From Cyanobacteriota bacterium (lineage in GTDB: Bacteria; Cyanobacteriota; Cyanobacteriia; SKYG9), in the NCBI GenBank assembly GCA_025054735.1, contig JANWZG010000018.1, positions 1,792-17,996 on the forward strand: a stretch of 16,205 nt of DNA, read 5' to 3'. Under the pieces are notes generated by a model. The model was not told where the DNA came from and did not search any database. It was given only the letters and a program-made list of their open reading frames with translations. Below, one piece after another: positions 7,240 through 14,242 of this stretch (positions are counted from its first letter, which is position 1; the number at the start of each line of letters is the position of its first letter). The position numbers were made by a program, and so were the translations under genes.

Positions 7240-8724
7240 CTAACCACCACCAAACACTTCAATATCTCGGAAGACACATACCGGAGAGCCATGGCCTACC
7301 CAAATACATTGATTGGGTTCGCCTTTGCCACATACCGGAGAGCCATACATTTGCCATGAAGCGCGATCGCCCACCATAATCAGACTCTGCCAAAACTGTG
7401 GAGTGGTTGCTCGATAGTTGGGGTTACGCAGAGTCCTTGTCATTCTGCCGTTTTCAATCAACTTCGCGTATTCACAGCCAAACTGAAACTTATGCCGCCG
7501 GTCATCAATTGACCAGGATCGATTGGTTTCCATGTATACGCCCCGCTCAATATTAGCTACCATGGCCTCAGTACTAAGGTTACCAGGCTCCAAGTTGAGA
7601 TTAGCCATGCGATCAATAGGGGGACGATTCCACGACGAGGCTCGCTGACAGGCAACTCCTGGCAATCCACTCCGCTGTTGGCTCTCTAGCCCGCCTAGCC
7701 CTCGCAACAAAATTCCATCTTTGATCAAATATTCTCGTCGCGCGATCGTGCCTGTATCATCAAAGCCGTAGCTAGCAAGCTCTCCTGGCACTGTCGGGTC
7801 AAAGGTAATATTCATCAAGGGTGAACCATACACCAGAGAGCCAATATCACTAGCTTTTACAAAACTGCCGCCTGCATAGTTGCGCTCATCTCCAAGGATG
7901 CGATCAATCTCCAATGGATGCCCTACACTTTCGTGAATCTGCAACAACATTTGGTCAGGAGCTAGCATCAAGGTTGTGGTTTCCGTAGGACATTCCATAG
8001 CCGTCAGCAGTTCTACAGCTTGCTCACCAATTCTCTGCGCCCGTTCCCACAAATCTGCCTGCAAAAAACGCTCTATGCCACCTTGATAGCAGCGTGCTAA
8101 CCAACCATTATCAGTGCGGCGCTGCACGATCGCGCCATCCTGGGCTGTAGCTCCATAGTCTGTCATCACCTTAAAGAAGTGCTGATAGGTATCAGAGCCA
8201 TTGCTGCTTACCATCCAAGACTCTACATCTTCGGTAATGGCCATAGCGCTCGTCTGCACAATCTGATCAGATACCTTCATGGTCTGGCAAAGCTTAATCA
8301 GTACATCATTGATTTCCCCGACGGTAAGGGCATCCAACGGCTTAAGCACAGGTGACGTATAATGCCCAGTCACCGCTGGACGAGGAACTGCACGGTAGAC
8401 TGACCATGCCGCGGCTGCGATCGCTTGTTGGTAAGCTTGCTGAGCTGCTATCTGCAAGCCTTCCAGCGTCAACACGTTAGTAGCTGCATAGCCTAGTTGT
8501 CCAGCCGCTAAGACCTCGACCATAGCACCTTGGGTCATTGCTTTGCTATTGCCAATCGGATTACCATCCCGCACTGATCGAGTACTAATCACTTCTTTGA
8601 CAACACGCAGACTTAGCCAATCAGCAGGTAGTGAAATGTTACACAGGGCACTCTGCAATAACTCAGGAATCGAAAACTTGGGGATAGTAACGGACGATCG
8701 GGCAATAACAGGTTCAGCTAGCAT
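7240..8724 (-). CDS. TldD/PmbA-family metalloprotease (TldD-like)
   Basis: The 494-residue product carries the TldD zinc-protease motif HESVGH (HExxxH, H264 to H269) followed by PLEIDRILGDERNYAGGSF, which is diagnostic of the family. The C-terminal block GSPVCGKGEPNQ (461-472) supplies the conserved cysteine (C465) that acts as third metal ligand in E. coli TldD. The N-terminal Rossmann-like part (35-230) includes the VRDG segment. In E. coli, TldD and TldE (PmbA) form a heterodimeric peptidase that degrades unfolded peptides and matures microcin B17; cyanobacteria carry homologues of unstudied role. The presence of HExxxH makes this the catalytic TldD type rather than PmbA. The partner gene is not in the window. 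ATG at 8724 is used; no strong ribosome binding site is visible upstream of it. Confidence 0.88.
   Translation of the reverse strand: MLAEPVIARSSVTIPKFSIPELLQSALCNISLPADWLSLRVVKEVISTRSVRDGNPIGNSKAMTQGAMVEVLAAGQLGYAATNVLTLEGLQIAAQQAYQQAIAAAAWSVYRAVPRPAVTGHYTSPVLKPLDALTVGEINDVLIKLCQTMKVSDQIVQTSAMAITEDVESWMVSSNGSDTYQHFFKVMTDYGATAQDGAIVQRRTDNGWLARCYQGGIERFLQADLWERAQRIGEQAVELLTAMECPTETTTLMLAPDQMLLQIHESVGHPLEIDRILGDERNYAGGSFVKASDIGSLVYGSPLMNITFDPTVPGELASYGFDDTGTIARREYLIKDGILLRGLGGLESQQRSGLPGVACQRASSWNRPPIDRMANLNLEPGNLSTEAMVANIERGVYMETNRSWSIDDRRHKFQFGCEYAKLIENGRMTRTLRNPNYRATTPQFWQSLIMVGDRASWQMYGSPVCGKGEPNQCIWVGHGSPVCVFRDIEVFGGG
7275..7346 (-). repeat. in-frame 18-bp direct repeat inside the TldD-like gene
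   Basis: The same 18 bases occur at 7275-7292 and 7329-7346, exactly 54 bases (18 codons) apart. On the coding strand both encode GSPVC, once before GKGEP with the presumed metal-ligand Cys465 and once at Cys483 near the C-terminus. Both spots are naturally GSP-rich in the family, so the identity could be conservation plus a local conversion event. Confidence 0.6.
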
Positions 8725-9126
8725 GGTAGACGATTCAGGATAGAAGATTAACTGAAACTCAGCGTAATTAGATAGTTAACGTGATCAGGATAGGCTCCCT
8801 CTCCACTAGTCGGCCTAGTTTCTTGGAACAGATATAACTTAATGTCTACAATAGGCCCCATAGGTCACACTTTTCAAGCCAGGAGCGCAGACTCACTATA
8901 TTGGTATCAACAGTAACCAGAGTATCATGAATCGATGACTTCCTGACTCAATCGGTTGAAAACGCTCGCCCCTCCCTTAGTCTGTCCGTAGATAGAGCCT
9001 TGCAGTCAATCCCATATGCCAAGGAGTTTGGGGCTGGTAAGCATCCGAGCCACTGTTGCCAGCTAACCCATCTTCCCTCAGTTGCCAATAGGGACGTGTC
9101 AACAGTAACTTAACACATCATTGAGC
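8725..9126. other. intergenic region between the TldD-like gene and fni
   Basis: No gene is seen in these 402 bases. The left end should hold the promoter of the TldD-like gene on the - strand. The right end is the 3' region of the pyrR-fni group and holds a small hairpin (9096-9116). No tRNA-like or repeated structure was found. Confidence 0.5.
9096..9116 (-). terminator. weak hairpin just after fni
   Basis: Ten bases past the fni stop, on the - strand, GTGTTAA and TTGACAC pair over seven positions (one G-U) with the loop GTTACTG. It is not followed by a U-run, so termination here is uncertain. Confidence 0.3.
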
Positions 9127-10224
9127 TTACTGCTTTACTAGGCAATTAGCCTGTTGCAGGTGAGTAATTGTCTGATTACCGGTGCAAAATAACACAGTGG
9201 TCAGCTCCGCCAGCAAAATATTGATGTACTCATCCAGAGCCAGTTCAGACTCTGAGGCGGCTTGGAGAAACGGAAGTGCCATCCCAGCTAAGTTTGCCCC
9301 CAGAGCAAGAGCCTTAGCAGCATCAAGTCCATTTCGTAATCCTCCAGAAGCAATCAATGGCAAGGTTTTCTGACGGTCTCGAATCGCTACAATACAATCA
9401 GCCGTTGGAATTCCCCATTCTGCAAAGGTTTTGCCTAACTGCCGTTGGCGAGCATCTTGGGCGCGGGCACTTTCAACTTTTGCCCACGATGTTCCTCCAG
9501 CACCGGCTACATCGATCGCCGCCACACCAGCTTGTACCAATTTCTCTGCCATTAGTGCCGAAATCCCATTCCCTACTTCTTTGGCAATTACAGGGACAGG
9601 TAATTGCTCACACAAACTAGCAATCTTTGCTAGCAACCCATGGAAGTTTGTATCACCACGAGTTTGAATAGACTCCTGTAACGGATTGAGGTGCAATACC
9701 AGGGCATCTGCCTGCAACCAGTCCACTACCTTACGACACTGCTCAAGCCCGTAGCTATAGTTCAGTTGCACAGCACCCAAATTAGCAAACAACATGATGT
9801 CTGGGGCAACACTGCGCACAGCAAACGTATCTACTACATCTGGGTTTTCTACAGCGACCCGTTGAGATCCTACCCCCATGGCGAGGCCATAGCGTTGTGC
9901 CGCGATCGCTAGTCGATGGTTAATAAGCTTGGCCTGTTCTGTGCCACCCGTCATGCAGGAAATCAATAGCGGTGCCTGCAAGGTTCTGTTCAGAAAAGTT
10001 ATGGACAAGTCAATATCGCTGTAATTGATCTCTGGGAGGCAACAATGCTCAAACCGGTAGCGCTCTAGCCCAGTGGTGATGCTACGACACTGCACATCGT
10101 CTTCCAGACAAACCCGCAAGTGATCTGCTTTACGTTGCTGGGTGACCAAACCAGCAAGAGGCTGCTCATTGCTGCCTATTTCAGACACTACCGTGGTACT
10201 AAGACTCGTGGGATGTTCAGCCAT
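9127..10224 (-). CDS. fni: type 2 isopentenyl-diphosphate delta-isomerase (FMN-dependent)
   Basis: The enzyme interconverts isopentenyl and dimethylallyl diphosphate in the cytosol, feeding carotenoids, phytol, quinones and hopanoids. Visible family motifs, numbered from the ATG, are RKADHL (31-36, substrate binding), PLLISCMTGGT (85-95), GVGSQR (117-122), LHLNPLQE (177-184), AKEVGNG (214-220), VAGAGGTSW (239-247) and SGGLRNG (293-299, flavin phosphate site). The 365 aa fit the family on a TIM-barrel FMN/NADPH fold. I use the ATG at 10224; the frame stays open to a TTG at 10236 that would add four residues. It lies only 15 bases after the pyrR stop, so the two genes should be co-transcribed. 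Cyanobacteria generally use this type 2 enzyme. Confidence 0.94.
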   Translation of the reverse strand: MAEHPTSLSTTVVSEIGSNEQPLAGLVTQQRKADHLRVCLEDDVQCRSITTGLERYRFEHCCLPEINYSDIDLSITFLNRTLQAPLLISCMTGGTEQAKLINHRLAIAAQRYGLAMGVGSQRVAVENPDVVDTFAVRSVAPDIMLFANLGAVQLNYSYGLEQCRKVVDWLQADALVLHLNPLQESIQTRGDTNFHGLLAKIASLCEQLPVPVIAKEVGNGISALMAEKLVQAGVAAIDVAGAGGTSWAKVESARAQDARQRQLGKTFAEWGIPTADCIVAIRDRQKTLPLIASGGLRNGLDAAKALALGANLAGMALPFLQAASESELALDEYINILLAELTTVLFCTGNQTITHLQQANCLVKQ

Positions 10225-10239
10225 TTTGCCATCCAATGT

Positions 10240-10785
10240 TTAACTGTTGGGACGAGTAATCAACTCAACCGCATCCCGATTATCCACCTCCTGAATATAA
10301 ACCTTAACCTGCTCTTCTCGCGAAGTTGGCAGTCGCTTCCCAACAAAGTCTGGATGAATAGGCAATTCTCGATGTCCACGATCAATTAGCACGGCTAGAC
10401 GCACAATATCTGGTCTGCCATAGTCGTTCACAGCGCTAAGGGCAGCCCGAATTGTGCGCCCTTTGTAGATAACATCATCTACAAGCACCACAACTTTGCC
10501 AGACAGATTTACTGGAATATCGGTTTTCGCTGGGGTGCGTAGACGATTCTGGGCCAGATCATCTCGGTAAAAGGTAATGTCGATCGCCCCAACAGGCACG
10601 CTCAACCCCTCTAGCACCTCAATTTGCCGAGCTATGGTCTGCGCCAAAGGCACCCCCCGCGTATAAATCCCCAATAAGACCAGCTTAGAGAGGTCATTAA
10701 CCCGTTCCACAATCTCAGATGCCAGTCGGTTGAGGGTACGACGCAAGTCTTGGGCAGATAAGATTTCTACAACCTGAGATGGCAT
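10240..10785 (-). CDS. pyrR: PyrR-type bifunctional regulator / uracil phosphoribosyltransferase
   Basis: This 181-residue type I phosphoribosyltransferase contains the PRPP-binding loop VVLVDDVIYKGRT (99-111), the LLGIYTRGVPLA segment (37-48), the GAIDITFYRDDL hood region (67-77) and the basic RLAVLIDRGHRELPI stretch (129-143) typical of PyrR. In Bacillus, PyrR binds pyr mRNA to control attenuation and has weak uracil phosphoribosyltransferase activity (uracil + PRPP to UMP). In cyanobacteria the RNA-binding role is unproven. No pyr biosynthesis gene or attenuator-like structure is visible here; instead the next gene is fni, 15 bases downstream. ATG at 10785 fits the family start (MPSQVVEILSAQDLRRTL). 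Confidence 0.93.
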   Translation of the reverse strand: MPSQVVEILSAQDLRRTLNRLASEIVERVNDLSKLVLLGIYTRGVPLAQTIARQIEVLEGLSVPVGAIDITFYRDDLAQNRLRTPAKTDIPVNLSGKVVVLVDDVIYKGRTIRAALSAVNDYGRPDIVRLAVLIDRGHRELPIHPDFVGKRLPTSREEQVKVYIQEVDNRDAVELITRPNS

Positions 10786-10815
10786 AGCTCTAGAGATCTT
10801 GGTGATAGCATAAAC

Positions 10816-10833
10816 CTCTAGCCTAGTCTAGAG
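10816..10833. terminator. small palindromic hairpin between ferredoxin gene and pyrR
   Basis: CTCTAG (10816-10821) and CTAGAG (10828-10833) form a perfect six-base stem with a six-base loop in the 89-base gap between the ferredoxin stop and the pyrR start. There is no U-run on the - strand. It may mark the boundary between the two - strand groups. Confidence 0.25.
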
Positions 10834-10874
10834 CTGTCACGACTGGCAGGAAGAGGCAAACAGAGATCAGTCCC

Positions 10875-11327
10875 CTAAGAAGACCGCCGCCTACGATGTT
10901 TTCGCCTTTTGGGAATTGCACCTACCGGGAAACCAGCCACAGGAATAACCTGATACTGACGTTCCTCCTCTAAGCGCTTTAGTTCCCTATAGTCAACCCA
11001 GTGAATGCAATCCACAGGGCAGGTGTCGATCGCCTCTTGAATCACATGCTCAGCGTCACCATCTTGACGAATCACCCGCGATCGTCCATAGTCCGGCTCA
11101 ATGTAAAAGGTATTACGGGCAACATGAGCACAGTGCTTACAGCCGATACAGGTAACTTCATCAACATAAACACCACGCTGACGAACTATACCCCCTAGTT
11201 CCGGTTCCAGTCCAGAGCGATCGCTACTGCCCTGCAATTCTGAGCTTAAAACTGGCTCCAGTCCAGATACCCGTGCCTCTTGCAGAGACATAGATGCATC
11301 TGCATGATCACCAGATAAATCAGCCAT
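10875..11327 (-). CDS. single-cluster 4Fe-4S ferredoxin of the ycf35 cluster
   Basis: The 150-residue protein has one cysteine set able to hold a 4Fe-4S cluster: C60-IG-C63-KH-C66 plus C103-P, with an extra C107 (CPVDCIHWVDY). After the third cysteine comes AHVA instead of the CP of two-cluster ferredoxins, so only one cluster is expected. It is a soluble electron carrier, partner unknown. About 50 residues precede the domain and contain a duplicated SGLEP; the C-terminus ends in a very basic tail (KRRKHRRRR, 140-148) that could contact RNA, DNA or an acidic partner. The ATG at 11327 shares its A with the TGA stop of ycf35, which indicates translational coupling and decides against the open TTG at 11339. 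DUF2997, ycf35 and this ferredoxin commonly occur together in cyanobacteria as far as I know, with no established function. Confidence 0.88.
   Translation of the reverse strand: MADLSGDHADASMSLQEARVSGLEPVLSSELQGSSDRSGLEPELGGIVRQRGVYVDEVTCIGCKHCAHVARNTFYIEPDYGRSRVIRQDGDAEHVIQEAIDTCPVDCIHWVDYRELKRLEEERQYQVIPVAGFPVGAIPKRRKHRRRRSS
11203..11267 (-). repeat. short direct repeat encoding SGLEP twice in the ferredoxin
   Basis: The 14-base units at 11203-11216 and 11254-11267 differ at one position and lie 51 bases (17 codons) apart. They encode SGLEP at residues 21-25 and 38-42 of the N-terminal extension, suggesting this non-conserved segment grew by an in-frame duplication. Confidence 0.6.
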
Positions 11328-11713
11328 CAGGCACTCCAACGTTGAAGCACTAGACGCACAGAACCATCCTGTTGATTGGTTTGCTCAGCAATTTGAAAGC
11401 CCTGTTGAGCAGTTTCTGTGACAATTGTGTGATAAGCATATCGTTGAGTAACTTTACTCAAAAAGCGATCAACAGACCAAGCCTGTTGCCAGAACTGCAA
11501 ATCGGCTACCAACTCATACTCAGAGCCAGTCCACCGAAACCCAATGTCATGCCCGTTTTGCTGTGGAATTGTTAGCTCAGCCTGACAGGTTTGACCCTGA
11601 TAGCCACGTACAGTTCCTGAACTAGATGACCACTGAATACCAAGATCTGACAAGGCGGCTTGCAGACAGGTAAGGTCGCGGAGTTTAGTTTTAATTTGGC
11701 TAAAATGTGACAT
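11327..11713 (-). CDS. ycf35: Ycf35 / DUF1257 family protein
   Basis: This 128-residue soluble protein opens with MSHFSQIKTKLRD and has the conserved middle GHDIGFRWTGSEYELVADLQ (74-93) and a later FLSKVTQRYAYHTI (104-117), matching the Ycf35/DUF1257 family of cyanobacteria and red-lineage plastids. Its function is not known. It has no cysteine cluster or membrane segment. Its stop overlaps the ferredoxin start by one base (TGATG), so the two products are probably made in matched amounts, and it follows the DUF2997 gene after 80 bases. The pairing suggests a role with the ferredoxin, for example in a redox or cofactor process, but that is inference. Confidence 0.88.
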   Translation of the reverse strand: MSHFSQIKTKLRDLTCLQAALSDLGIQWSSSSGTVRGYQGQTCQAELTIPQQNGHDIGFRWTGSEYELVADLQFWQQAWSVDRFLSKVTQRYAYHTIVTETAQQGFQIAEQTNQQDGSVRLVLQRWSA

Positions 11714-11793
11714 AGCTGTTTTACCGTAGTTGCAACAATTAGAACTTAATCAACACTGAAATCAAGGAGAGAAACCTTAGCTAAAACAAAGAC

Positions 11794-12009
11794 TTACCAG
11801 CTCCCCACAGATTGCTGACTGTAGGTCTGTAGTGCTTGCTGCGTTGGAACTGTGTAGAACTCAGATGTCTGCTCTTTACTCAGAACTCGACCCAGCTTAG
11901 CTTCGATCGCCGCAGTAACTTCAACGCAAGATGAGCCGGCAATCCCAGTCACTAATTCTTGAACTCGTCCATCAGGGTGAATAACAAACTCAATGGTCTC
12001 TAGCTGCAT
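11794..12009 (-). CDS. DUF2997 family small protein
   Basis: This is a 71-residue protein starting MQLETIEFVIHPDGRVQELV, followed by a VTAAIEAKLGRVLS segment and a Q- and S-rich end. This matches the DUF2997 family found beside ycf35 in cyanobacteria. No function is known. The frame remains open to a TTG at 12033, but the ATG at 12009 matches the usual family start, so it is preferred. It is the first gene of the - strand group DUF2997, ycf35, ferredoxin, so the promoter should lie in the region between it and the divergent bioU-like gene. Confidence 0.8.
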   Translation of the reverse strand: MQLETIEFVIHPDGRVQELVTGIAGSSCVEVTAAIEAKLGRVLSKEQTSEFYTVPTQQALQTYSQQSVGSW

Positions 12010-12368
12010 ATCAGAACTGCTTGGTACCAACAACTAACCGCTAACCGTTAATACTTAGTGATGTTAGAGAATTTCACCAAATATCTCTACAAAAATCAGC
12101 CTCTTGAAAGCTAACTTAACAAAACCACCAGTGACTACTGTCATCATTATTTGAATAGTTTCCCCCAACTTAAAACGTCCGTCAAGACTAAGTAGTTTAA
12201 ACAATCGCAATATTCTAGATATTAAGCAGTGACACCACTAGACAGAGTTGACCAAAGTTCAGTATCATCTACGAGCTTAGTGATAGAGTCGAAATAGCAG
12301 GCTGCCTCTTCGCTAAGTGTCTCAGGTTCCTCTAGGTCTCTGCTCAATTACCCTACGTTGCAACCGCT
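12010..12368. promoter_or_regulatory. divergent intergenic region between DUF2997 and the bioU-like gene
   Basis: These 359 AT-rich bases separate two divergent genes and should hold both promoters. A perfect tandem 7-mer, CTAACCG twice (12034-12047), lies about 25 bases upstream of the DUF2997 ATG and might be an operator or chance. I could not pick out reliable -35/-10 boxes or a BirA-like operator on either strand. Confidence 0.45.
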
Positions 12369-13373
12369 ATGTCAATCTGTTCTCACTCACTCCCCGTCCA
12401 TATTGGCATCCTTGGTTTTGGTGGTCTAGGGCAAGCCGCTGCCCGGTTATTGTCGTCTAAACAGGAAATGCGCTGGGTTGCTGCTGCTGATCGCAAGGGA
12501 TACGTTTACGATCCTCTGGGTTTGAACCCCAGTGTCTGTACGGCAGCTTATCAACAACAAGGGTCATTAGGCTATGTTGAAGCTGGTGGCCACCTGAGTA
12601 TGGACAGTTTGCGTGAGGTTGTGAGCACCGCTCAGACGGTCAACGGATATTTTTTAGCATTGCCGAATTTACCTAACACCTTCATGGCATCGGTTGCTCA
12701 GATGTTTATCGAGTTGGGGTGGCAGGGAGTGTTGGTGGACGCTATCAAACGCACTAGCGCCGTGGAGCAGCTATTGGCCATGCGCTCGGATCTAGAAAAT
12801 GCTGGGATTACCTACATGACAGGCTGTGGGGCAACTCCGGGTCTGCTAACCGCTGCTGCGGCGATCGCTGCCCAGAGCTATGCTGAAGTTCATCAGGTAA
12901 CTATTACGTTTGGGGTAGGCATTGCAAACTGGGAGGCTTATCGAGCCACAATTCGAGAAGATATTGCCCACCTACCTGGCTACAGCGTGGATATTGCCCA
13001 GTCGATGACCGATGCTGACGTTGAAGCGCTATTAGAGCAAACTAATGGCCTATTGACGTTGGAGAATATGGAACATGCAGATGACATTATGTTGGAGCTA
13101 GCTGGCATCTGTAGCCGCGATCGCGTGTCCGTAGGTGGTGTTGTCGATACAAGAAATCCCAAAAAGCCTCTTAGCACAAACGTGAAGATTACTGGACGTA
13201 CATTTGAGGGTAAAATCTCCACTCATACTTTTACTTTGGGTGATGAGACCAGCATGGCTGCTAATGTTTGCGGCCCAGCATTCGGTTACCTAAAAGCTGG
13301 GCTAGAACTACATGCCTATCGCCGTTACGGTGTATTTACTGCCGCTGAAGTGATGCCCAAGTTTGTGCGATGA
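12369..13373 (+). CDS. bioU: Rossmann-fold saccharopine-dehydrogenase-like protein, probable BioU (biotin synthesis)
   Basis: The 334-residue protein starts with an NAD(P)-binding motif, GILGFGGLGQAAARLL (13-28), followed by an acidic-type turn at AAADRKG (38-44). The C-terminal half (GCGATPGLLTAAAAIAAQS, 152-170, then a beta-rich domain) resembles the homoserine/saccharopine dehydrogenase-like group. In cyanobacteria, BioU is a protein of this kind that replaces BioA: it builds diaminopelargonate on its own lysine (Lys124 in Synechocystis, as I recall) and is used up in one turnover. Here the only lysine in a comparable place is K127 in VDAIKRTS, which would fit with a three-residue longer N-terminus. 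The assignment is therefore likely but not proven; a generic oxidoreductase remains possible. No Shine-Dalgarno sequence is evident. No other biotin gene is in the window. It converges on the next gene with 27 bases between stops. Confidence 0.6.
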   Translation: MSICSHSLPVHIGILGFGGLGQAAARLLSSKQEMRWVAAADRKGYVYDPLGLNPSVCTAAYQQQGSLGYVEAGGHLSMDSLREVVSTAQTVNGYFLALPNLPNTFMASVAQMFIELGWQGVLVDAIKRTSAVEQLLAMRSDLENAGITYMTGCGATPGLLTAAAAIAAQSYAEVHQVTITFGVGIANWEAYRATIREDIAHLPGYSVDIAQSMTDADVEALLEQTNGLLTLENMEHADDIMLELAGICSRDRVSVGGVVDTRNPKKPLSTNVKITGRTFEGKISTHTFTLGDETSMAANVCGPAFGYLKAGLELHAYRRYGVFTAAEVMPKFVR

Positions 13374-13388
13374 CATTTGCTTGGCTAT

Positions 13389-13403
13389 TAGCTGCGGCAG
13401 CTA
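13389..13403. terminator. perfect palindrome between convergent genes
   Basis: TAGCTGC-G-GCAGCTA is a perfect inverted repeat centred on 13396. It lies in the 27-base gap between the two convergent stop codons and overlaps the stop (13401-13403) of the - strand gene. It could act as a small two-way hairpin; no U-runs are present. Confidence 0.3.
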
Positions 13404-14084
13404 TGACAAAGCTTCACCTGGAAACACATCGTCTTCAGTACCAGACATGGTTTCACCCAAATCATAATTAAAATCACCCCCAGCCGAGTAGCTATTTAGA
13501 CTTAGCTCATCTAGGTCACTAGTATCACTCTTGTCTGTGTCACCAAGTGGTTGATGCACTACAAAGGGCAACCCTGCCCCTTGCAGCCCCCGTTGAATTC
13601 GCGCTGGTGTATCAGGAAAGATCACAAAGAGTGGGTAAATATCTCCTTGCCCTACCCCTTCTCCAAACATATGACGATGCTGGGGAGGCATGAGCCACTC
13701 ATAGTCATAATCCATCAACAATTGAGTGTTTCGCCAACGACCCAGCAGATCAGAAAAATCCTCTTCGGGACGATAAATCAGAATGAAAATCTCTACGCCT
13801 GTCTTGATCTTCCAGTCTGGGTCACACATGAGCAAGACCAGATCGCAAGGAACACGCACTAGTTCACTTCTGCTCAGGGGAGCGACGGCTTGATCTGGCT
13901 GAACGGCTATAGGCTTCCGAATTTTTACGATCGGTAATGGAATCGATATCAGGCTTTTAGCGGGCCGCCTCATACTGGGAATGAACTCCAGGTAGGGGCG
14001 ATACTGTTTCAAGAGCTTCAGCGTCTGCTTATGGTTACTATACCAAGACAGCAGTTCTTCGTAGTCAGATTGCTTTACAACCAT
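13401..14084 (-). CDS. hypothetical protein with acidic C-terminal tail
   Basis: I do not recognise this 227-residue protein. Residues 1-35 are predicted helical (SDYEELLSWYSNHKQTLKLL), 45-75 are rich in Pro, Ile and Val with basic residues, and 78-178 look like a compact alpha/beta domain (VPCDLVLLMCDPDW, GVEIFILIYRPEEDF, WLMPPQHRHMF, DIYPLFVIFPDTP). From about residue 180 the chain becomes a low-complexity acidic tail rich in Asp, Ser and Gly. There is no signal peptide or membrane segment, so it is probably cytoplasmic. It lies on the same strand, 158 bases after pilC, so read-through from the pilus genes is possible, but nothing in the sequence ties it to pili. Codon pattern and HIP1-like GATCG content do not look foreign. 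Confidence 0.72.
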   Translation of the reverse strand: MVVKQSDYEELLSWYSNHKQTLKLLKQYRPYLEFIPSMRRPAKSLISIPLPIVKIRKPIAVQPDQAVAPLSRSELVRVPCDLVLLMCDPDWKIKTGVEIFILIYRPEEDFSDLLGRWRNTQLLMDYDYEWLMPPQHRHMFGEGVGQGDIYPLFVIFPDTPARIQRGLQGAGLPFVVHQPLGDTDKSDTSDLDELSLNSYSAGGDFNYDLGETMSGTEDDVFPGEALS

Positions 14085-14242
14085 AGAACAGAGAGGTAGT
14101 GATAAAGAAGTAATGATTCAAGAGGGATCCAAGGAAGCCAGCTCCCCTGTTGGGAACGCCCTGCACACCCCCATCTCCAGAAAATCATTACCTTTTTAGG
14201 ACTATCAACAGAGAAGACATGCGATCGCCAGAGTATGAACCA

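Larger units (their letters stand above)
313..14228. repeat. HIP1 octamers (GCGATCGC) scattered through the window
   Basis: I count eleven copies, starting at 313, 3441, 6242, 6609, 7363, 8417, 9902, 11217, 12861, 13117 and 14221; most lie inside genes. This is the highly iterated palindrome of many cyanobacterial genomes and supports the origin of the DNA. The three antenna genes and cpcL together carry only one (3441), fewer than the rest of the window. Confidence 0.85.
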
